Positions 1-3,662 of a stretch of 6,364 nt of DNA are shown in pieces. Every line of letters begins with the position of its first letter. The stretch's first letter is position 1. Source of the DNA: Firmicutes bacterium UBA3920 (GTDB lineage Bacteria; Bacillota; Clostridia; Caldicoprobacterales; Xylanivirgaceae); assembly GCA_002386065.1 (NCBI GenBank), contig DGES01000050.1, positions 1-6,364 of the forward strand, in the 5' to 3' direction. A program made the position numbers and the translations under genes. The notes beneath the pieces were generated by a model. That model was not told the DNA's origin. It was given only the letters and a program-made list of their open reading frames with translations, and made no database searches.

Positions 1-19
1 AGATGTGTATAAGAGACAG
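1..19 (+). other. Tn5/Nextera mosaic-end adapter (library artefact)
   Basis: The first 19 bases read AGATGTGTATAAGAGACAG, an exact match to the Tn5 transposase mosaic end used in Nextera tagmentation libraries. It sits flush at base 1 in the orientation expected when an untrimmed read end has been built into a contig. It should be treated as artificial and not as a transposon end; the organism's own sequence starts at base 20. Confidence 0.97.
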
Positions 20-49
20 ATATAATCTCTTAATAGCTCGATTCCCCAT
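20..49 (-). CDS. Truncated start of an unidentified gene (first 10 codons)
   Basis: On the minus strand an ATG at 47-49 follows an AGGAG Shine-Dalgarno site at 57-61 with an ideal 7-base gap. It opens a frame reading MGNRAIKRLY, which then runs into the adapter at base 19. The sequence stops because the contig ends, not because of a stop codon. Ten residues are too few to identify a family and I do not assign one. The gene lies about 310 bp beyond the tRNA terminator on the same strand, so it would need its own promoter in the AT-rich gap. The evidence is the ribosome binding site and spacing only; a chance match is possible. Confidence 0.45.
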
Positions 50-360
50 ATCTCTTCTCCTAAGCCTCTTGTTTTTCACTTTTATGATTAAATATATTAC
101 CTATTTATAGAGATGAATTTTATTCTTGTATAATATATATACATAAACATTCATAATTTTTGCATATAATCACATAGCATTACATACTATGATAATTAAA
201 AATGGCCTTTAAGTATTCACTATTCATACACTATCATATTTTCCCTTTTCGAAAGAAACCAATTTATTCCATAGCCAACAATGGTAAATTGTACTTGATT
301 TTTATTTTAGCATATTCTACCTAAATTTTCACTAATCCTTTACAATGTTAAAACTTATTA
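50..360. other. AT-rich intergenic region, no convincing gene
   Basis: This stretch separates the tRNA terminator from the truncated gene at the left edge. It is very AT-rich, with many TATAAT-like words (for example around 128-145), so a promoter for the left-edge gene probably lies here. I could not choose one because no good -35 element stands at proper spacing. Short open frames on both strands lack ribosome binding sites. The only fixed site is the AGGAG at 57-61 belonging to the truncated gene. Confidence 0.6.
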
Positions 361-418
361 AAATAAAAAATCTCATAGCTGTCAAAATCTATATATCAAC
401 AATTTGACAACTATGAGA
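361..418 (-). terminator. Intrinsic terminator after tRNA-Leu
   Basis: On the minus strand an 8-bp stem (411-418 with 371-378), one mismatch (410/379) and a further 7-bp stem (403-409 with 380-386) enclose a loop of about 16 bases. The stem is followed directly by TTTTTTATTT (370 down to 361). It begins 7 bases past the CCA end of the tRNA. No U-tract follows on the plus-strand side, so it works in the minus direction. It ends the tRNA transcript, and probably any readthrough from the upstream operon. Confidence 0.9.
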
Positions 419-425
419 GCTTCTA

Positions 426-512
426 TGGTGCGGAAGAAGGGATTCGAACCCATACACTCTAATGAGCGATAGCCCCTCAAGCTATTGCGTCTGCCAGTTC
501 CGCCACTTCCGC
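426..512 (-). tRNA. tRNA-Leu, anticodon GAG
   Basis: This is an 87-base class II tRNA that decodes CUC and CUU leucine codons. The acceptor stem GCGGAAG/CTTCCGC pairs perfectly, followed by discriminator A (429) and an encoded CCA (426-428). The D stem is GCG/CGC. The anticodon stem ATAGC/GCTAT encloses the loop TTGAGGG, placing GAG at positions 34-36. A long variable arm (CGCTC, ATTA, GAGTG) is typical of tRNA-Leu. The T loop TTCGAAT is canonical. One oddity is a T-T mismatch at the second pair of the T stem (ATGGG against CCCTT). The gene has a strong promoter upstream and a terminator directly downstream, so it is a single-tRNA unit that may also receive readthrough from the lipoprotein gene. 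Confidence 0.96.
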
Positions 513-544
513 ATATCTACATATTTTGCTATATTTAAAGGCCT

Positions 545-550
545 ATTATA
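545..550 (-). promoter_or_regulatory. Possible second -10 box close to the tRNA
   Basis: A TATAAT hexamer on the minus strand would start transcription about 25 bases upstream of the mature tRNA. No good -35 element is present at 16-18 bp; the nearest candidates are GTGATA at 17 bp and TTGTGA at 19 bp. In such AT-rich DNA this could be chance, and the upstream consensus promoter is far better. Confidence 0.25.
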
Positions 551-582
551 AAAACTCAAACTACTGGTATCACAAATCTGGT

Positions 583-609
583 AACTTCTATGGACAATCT
601 ATAGAAGTT
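583..609 (-). repeat. Hairpin in the tRNA leader (9-bp inverted repeat)
   Basis: AACTTCTAT at 583-591 and ATAGAAGTT at 601-609 are perfect inverted copies with a 9-base loop. The structure lies just downstream of the predicted start of the tRNA transcript, so it would form near the 5' end of the leader RNA. No U-tract follows, so it is not an intrinsic terminator. It may be a processing or stability element; no known riboswitch or T-box signature was recognised. Confidence 0.55.
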
Positions 610-624
610 GCTCAGCACAAAAAT

Positions 625-653
625 ATTATATAGATATAGAGAACCTTTGTCAA
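625..653 (-). promoter_or_regulatory. Perfect consensus sigma-A promoter for tRNA-Leu
   Basis: On the minus strand TTGACA (648-653) is followed by a 17-bp spacer and TATAAT (625-630), so both hexamers and the spacing match the housekeeping consensus exactly. Transcription would start near base 618, giving a leader of about 105 nt before the tRNA at 512. The -35 box begins 11 bp past the stop codon of the lipoprotein gene. This strength suits a stable RNA gene. Confidence 0.9.
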
Positions 654-663
654 GTAGCTTAAA

Positions 664-2442
664 TCATTTTTTATCGACTATATACCAATTTTGTATATCT
701 CTATATATATCTAACTCCCTCGGACATATGTTACCCCCTATACGATCTGAAACTAATAGAGATGAAGTGGGGAAATATAGACTGATAACCGAGAGTTGCT
801 CTACAAAATAAGCCTGTAGATCCTGATATGCGCTCTTTATATTTACCTCTTTATATGCTTGCTTAGCTTTGAGTATAATGGTATCTAACTCTGTACTACT
901 ATAATTTATGAAATTATCAGTACTATATGAGGCAAATAAAAACTCTAGATCAGGCATAACTGGCAGATTGCACCCAATAAGCAGCATATCAAAATCCTTA
1001 TCTGGTATTATCTCTTCTTTTAATTCTTCCCACTGTACCAATTCTATATCTATTTCTATACCTAATTCATTTTCCGCTTCACAAAGTTGCCTCTTTATAT
1101 CCTGGGCCACATCCTTTCTAAGATCATTTTCATTATTAGTCACTAGTTTAAATATCATATCTTGCTTTTTCCCATTTATTATCTTGTCCCTTATGCCATC
1201 TCCATCTGTATCATGCCAACCTGCCTCTTCTAATATCTTTACGGCCTTATCAACGTCACAGTCATATATCCTAAAAATTCCATCATATAGCCATGAATTA
1301 GATGGTATAGGAACATCAACTGCTTCTGCATTATTTAAATAAATTTCTTTTATTATACTGTTTCTATCAATTCCATATGCCAAAGCTTTGCGAACCTGTA
1401 CATCGCTTAGTATAGGATTTTTGTGATTTATAGCTAAAAACTCATAATTCTGTGTCAAATATTTATATAGATTTATACCATCTTGAGCATATGTTTTAGC
1501 AAACACTACATTGGTATTTAAAACATCAATCTCCCTCATCTGAAATGCATTTATGACCTCTGTACTGTCTTTATAAAGCTTTACCTCTATCCTTTCCATA
1601 TATGGTTTTTGATCCCAATAATTCTCGTTTCTCACCAAAGCAAAATCTCCATCTGTGCTGTAGGTATCCGAATCTATTTTATAGGGCCCTGTACCAATAG
1701 GAATTAAATTGTCTTCAGATATGTATTGTATTATCTGTTCTCCCTCTTGTTTCTCTTCTTCATATTCATCATTATTTTCTGTATTCTCGTTTCGTTTTCT
1801 TTTTCTCTCATTTGTCTTTTTGATCTCTATTTTACCTTCATATATATGTTTGGGGATTATGGGGAAAATCATTGCATCTAAAAAACAGCTTACAGGATGA
1901 CTCAACTGTATGCATAGAGTATAATTCCCTTTTGCACTTATACTCTGAATGCAGTCAATCCTATTAAGATTTTGAACATAATAACTATCATATACACCAG
2001 ATCTTAAAGCATTTATGGTAAACACTACATCATCTACGGTAAAGTCTGTACCATCATGCCATTTTACACCTTTCCTTAGGTTAAATGTCCAAGCCTTTCC
2101 ATCATCTGAAACACTCCATGTCTCAGCCAGCGCCGGCGCTGGTTTTAATTCATCATCATGTATTATCAACCCTTCAAAGATCAATCCACATATATCTATT
2201 ACATCCTTAGAAGATGTAACAATTGGGTTTAGTATATCTCTATTTACCATAGGAATTACCATACTACCACCACTTACAGGCTTGGACTCTTCCTCTTCAT
2301 TTTTATCTTTATTCTCCTCATATTGGATATCCTGAGTGCTATCTATTTGAACCGACTGTATTAACCCACATCCCGACAAACTATTTATCAAGATAAGAAT
2401 AATTATCAATATGATGAATTGTCTATCCTTTTTCATACTCAT
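664..2442 (-). CDS. Family 5 extracellular solute-binding lipoprotein (OppA/DppA-like)
   Basis: This 592-residue protein resembles the lipid-anchored binding component of peptide, nickel or oligosaccharide ABC importers (SBP_bac_5). After MSMKK comes a hydrophobic stretch and a lipobox L22-S-G-C25, so C25 should be lipidated and the protein held on the outer face of the membrane. An acidic tether (about 40-56) leads to the conserved ALAETW...DGKAWTF...GVKWHDG block (104-131), PIGTGPYK (248-255) and the VRKALAYGIDR segment (350-360). Oddities are a charged K/R/E/N insertion at about 204-236 and a D-x-D-x-D-G-x-x-D loop at 411-419. I chose the ATG at 2442 because GAGG (2449-2452) stands 6 bases ahead of it. 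An earlier ATG at 2454 would overlap the transglycosylase stop codon as ATGA but has no binding site; an ATG at 2436 is also possible. No permease or ATPase genes are in view, so the ligand is unknown and a non-transport role is possible. Confidence 0.9.
   Translation of the reverse strand: MSMKKDRQFIILIIILILINSLSGCGLIQSVQIDSTQDIQYEENKDKNEEEESKPVSGGSMVIPMVNRDILNPIVTSSKDVIDICGLIFEGLIIHDDELKPAPALAETWSVSDDGKAWTFNLRKGVKWHDGTDFTVDDVVFTINALRSGVYDSYYVQNLNRIDCIQSISAKGNYTLCIQLSHPVSCFLDAMIFPIIPKHIYEGKIEIKKTNERKRKRNENTENNDEYEEEKQEGEQIIQYISEDNLIPIGTGPYKIDSDTYSTDGDFALVRNENYWDQKPYMERIEVKLYKDSTEVINAFQMREIDVLNTNVVFAKTYAQDGINLYKYLTQNYEFLAINHKNPILSDVQVRKALAYGIDRNSIIKEIYLNNAEAVDVPIPSNSWLYDGIFRIYDCDVDKAVKILEEAGWHDTDGDGIRDKIINGKKQDMIFKLVTNNENDLRKDVAQDIKRQLCEAENELGIEIDIELVQWEELKEEIIPDKDFDMLLIGCNLPVMPDLEFLFASYSTDNFINYSSTELDTIILKAKQAYKEVNIKSAYQDLQAYFVEQLSVISLYFPTSSLLVSDRIGGNICPRELDIYRDIQNWYIVDKK
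2127..2142. repeat. 16-bp perfect GC-rich palindrome inside the lipoprotein gene
   Basis: CCAGCGCCGGCGCTGG equals its own reverse complement, and 14 of its 16 bases are G or C in an otherwise AT-rich gene. In the coding frame it supplies Pro-Ala-Pro-Ala-Leu of the conserved family motif, using GC-ending codons unlike the surrounding codons. It can fold as a 6-bp stem with a CCGG loop. The plus strand continues with TTTTAATT. Its centre, CGCCGGCG (2131-2138), recurs in polA. Confidence 0.75.
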
Positions 2443-2448
2443 TGTTCC

Positions 2449-2452
2449 CCTC
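2449..2452 (-). promoter_or_regulatory. Shine-Dalgarno site that decides the lipoprotein start
   Basis: GAGG on the minus strand lies within the last bases of the transglycosylase gene, 6 bases before the ATG at 2442 and 12 before the ATG at 2436. It is unusable for the ATG at 2454, which it touches. This placement favours starting at 2442 and implies tight translational coupling to the upstream gene. Confidence 0.65.
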
Positions 2453-3023
2453 ATCTAATATCATATAGTTTTTTATACTGTTCGTACGTAACTATAACCT
2501 TCGAAACATACTCTCTAGTCTCTTCAAAGGGAATATGATATAGCGTTTCTCCATCATTGCTATACTTGCTGTCCTTTAACCACTTACTCACATTTCCACT
2601 ACCACCATTATAAGCTGCCAATACCAATTCTATATCATCATTAAACTCTTTCTTTAATCTATCTAAATACCAACATCCCAGACGTATATTTAATTCCACA
2701 TCATATAGATCTTCTATCTGAAAATCCTTAATACCCAATGTCTTAGCTCCCCAAATAGCAGTTTGAGGTGTGATCTGCATAAGCCCCATAGCATCCTTAG
2801 GTGATGTGGCATTAGAGTTAAATCTGCTCTCTACATATATGATAGCCGATACTAAATAAGGATCTAAAGAATATTCCTCCGAATATTTTATTATATATTC
2901 TTCATATCTCAAAGGATACATCTTTTTATTATACCAAGATGATTGTCTTATCATATATCCTATAAACATAGTCAATCCAATAATAATCATAAATACAAAT
3001 AATATTTTCAAAAATCTTCTCAT
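2451..3023 (-). CDS. Membrane-anchored soluble-lytic-transglycosylase-type murein enzyme (SLT, GH23)
   Basis: This 190-residue protein cleaves the MurNAc-GlcNAc bond of peptidoglycan, leaving 1,6-anhydroMurNAc ends. A basic N-terminus and one hydrophobic helix (about 5-25) should anchor it in the membrane with the catalytic domain outside; no lipobox is seen. The SLT motifs are all present and in order: ES at 65-66 with E65 as the likely catalytic acid, GLMQITP at 80-86, the N-I-R-L-G-x-x-Y-L helix at 112-120, and AYNGGSGNV at 137-145. Its length fits the short Firmicute form, without the large superhelical domain of E. coli Slt70. An AGAGGG site (3031-3036) lies 7 bases before the ATG. It follows coaE by 25 bp and its stop codon runs into the start region of the lipoprotein gene, so the two surface proteins are probably made together. 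Possible roles are wall remodelling during growth, sporulation or germination; the sequence does not decide. Confidence 0.93.
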   Translation of the reverse strand: MRRFLKILFVFMIIIGLTMFIGYMIRQSSWYNKKMYPLRYEEYIIKYSEEYSLDPYLVSAIIYVESRFNSNATSPKDAMGLMQITPQTAIWGAKTLGIKDFQIEDLYDVELNIRLGCWYLDRLKKEFNDDIELVLAAYNGGSGNVSKWLKDSKYSNDGETLYHIPFEETREYVSKVIVTYEQYKKLYDIR

Positions 3024-3048
3024 CTGTTATCCCTCTGCATTTAAATAA

Positions 3049-3645
3049 TCAGCATTTTATTTTTTCCCAAATATTTTTAATCTGCTCTTGCGTATATTCG
3101 ATATCTTTTGAGTTGTCAATTATTACATCGGCATATTCTTTTTTCTTTTCCTGGGACATCTGGCTAGCTATCCTTTGCCTCGCCTCTTCTTCTGTCAAAT
3201 TATCACGCTCCATAAGACGTCTCAATTGAACATCATAGGGAAGAGTAACAAGCCAAATTTCATCAACTAATCTATGGCAACCTGTTTCAATTAAAAGTGC
3301 TGCATCAATTACTATAACTTTGTAATTTGCTTCCTTTATTAATTTCTCTAACTGTTCTTCTATAGCTTTTACTATTATAGGATGTACAATCCTATTTAAC
3401 TTCTCTAATGCATGGGTATCACTAAATACTAAGTTTCCCAGTTTTTTTCTATCAATCTCTCCATCTTCCTGTAAGTATTCTTCTCCAAACTGTTCATATA
3501 CTTTCTTCCAAGCTGGCTCACCGCTTTTCATAACCTGCCTTGCAACTATATCTGCATCTATTATATAAGCACCTAATTCCCTCAATATATTGGATATAGT
3601 ACTTTTACCACATGCTATATTACCTGTAATTCCAATGATTTTCAT
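3049..3645 (-). CDS. coaE: Dephospho-CoA kinase
   Basis: This cytoplasmic enzyme performs the last step of coenzyme A synthesis, phosphorylating the 3'-hydroxyl of the dephospho-CoA ribose with ATP. The 198-residue length is normal for the family. Visible features are the P-loop G8-NIAC-GKST (8-16), the D30-A-D32-x-x-A-R motif for substrate and catalysis, LNRIVHP (83-89), DAALLIETG (114-122), the R-x-x-x-R-D segment (143-148), the LID region containing QRIASQ (157-162), and ADVIIDN (172-178), which is typical of the C-terminal strand. The ATG follows GGAGG (3653-3657) by 7 bases. It starts 17 bp after the polA stop codon, a common bacterial linkage. In Bacillus, mutM (fpg) and another gene usually lie between the two; here they are absent. 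No missing key residue or frameshift was seen. Confidence 0.97.
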   Translation of the reverse strand: MKIIGITGNIACGKSTISNILRELGAYIIDADIVARQVMKSGEPAWKKVYEQFGEEYLQEDGEIDRKKLGNLVFSDTHALEKLNRIVHPIIVKAIEEQLEKLIKEANYKVIVIDAALLIETGCHRLVDEIWLVTLPYDVQLRRLMERDNLTEEEARQRIASQMSQEKKKEYADVIIDNSKDIEYTQEQIKNIWEKIKC

Positions 3646-3662
3646 AATCCTGCCTCCAAGAT

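Noticed and set aside
161..189. Sporulation sigma-G-like promoter on the plus strand (TGCATA, 16 bp, CATACTA).
   Set aside because: The spacing is one or more bases short, the -35 box is imperfect, and no credible gene follows on that strand.
202..324. Plus-strand open frame of 40 codons starting at an ATG in the AT-rich gap.
   Set aside because: No ribosome binding site precedes it, the composition is that of intergenic DNA, and the product resembles no family I know.
426..512. tRNA-Leu as an integration site with a flanking mobile element.
   Set aside because: No second copy of the tRNA 3' end, no integrase and no phage-like genes are visible, although the contig ends soon after.
583..609. 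Reading the leader hairpin as the terminator of the polA operon.
   Set aside because: The stem is AT-rich and neither side has a U-tract next to it. The real terminator is at 361-418.
513..618. T-box or riboswitch in the leader before the tRNA.
   Set aside because: No T-box sequence, specifier loop or known aptamer core was seen, and a tRNA gene is not a usual target for these.
608..811. Plus-strand frame of 67 codons over the lipoprotein gene's end and the tRNA promoter.
   Set aside because: It overlaps a certain gene and a consensus promoter, and no product family is recognisable.
908..1342. Plus-strand frame of 144 codons antisense to the lipoprotein gene, with similar shorter ones at 1709-1900, 2015-2335, 4329-4523, 4753-4977 and 5650-5937.
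   Set aside because: All lie opposite well-supported genes, are rich in Ser, Ile and Phe as expected from antisense frames, and lack domains. They are shadows.
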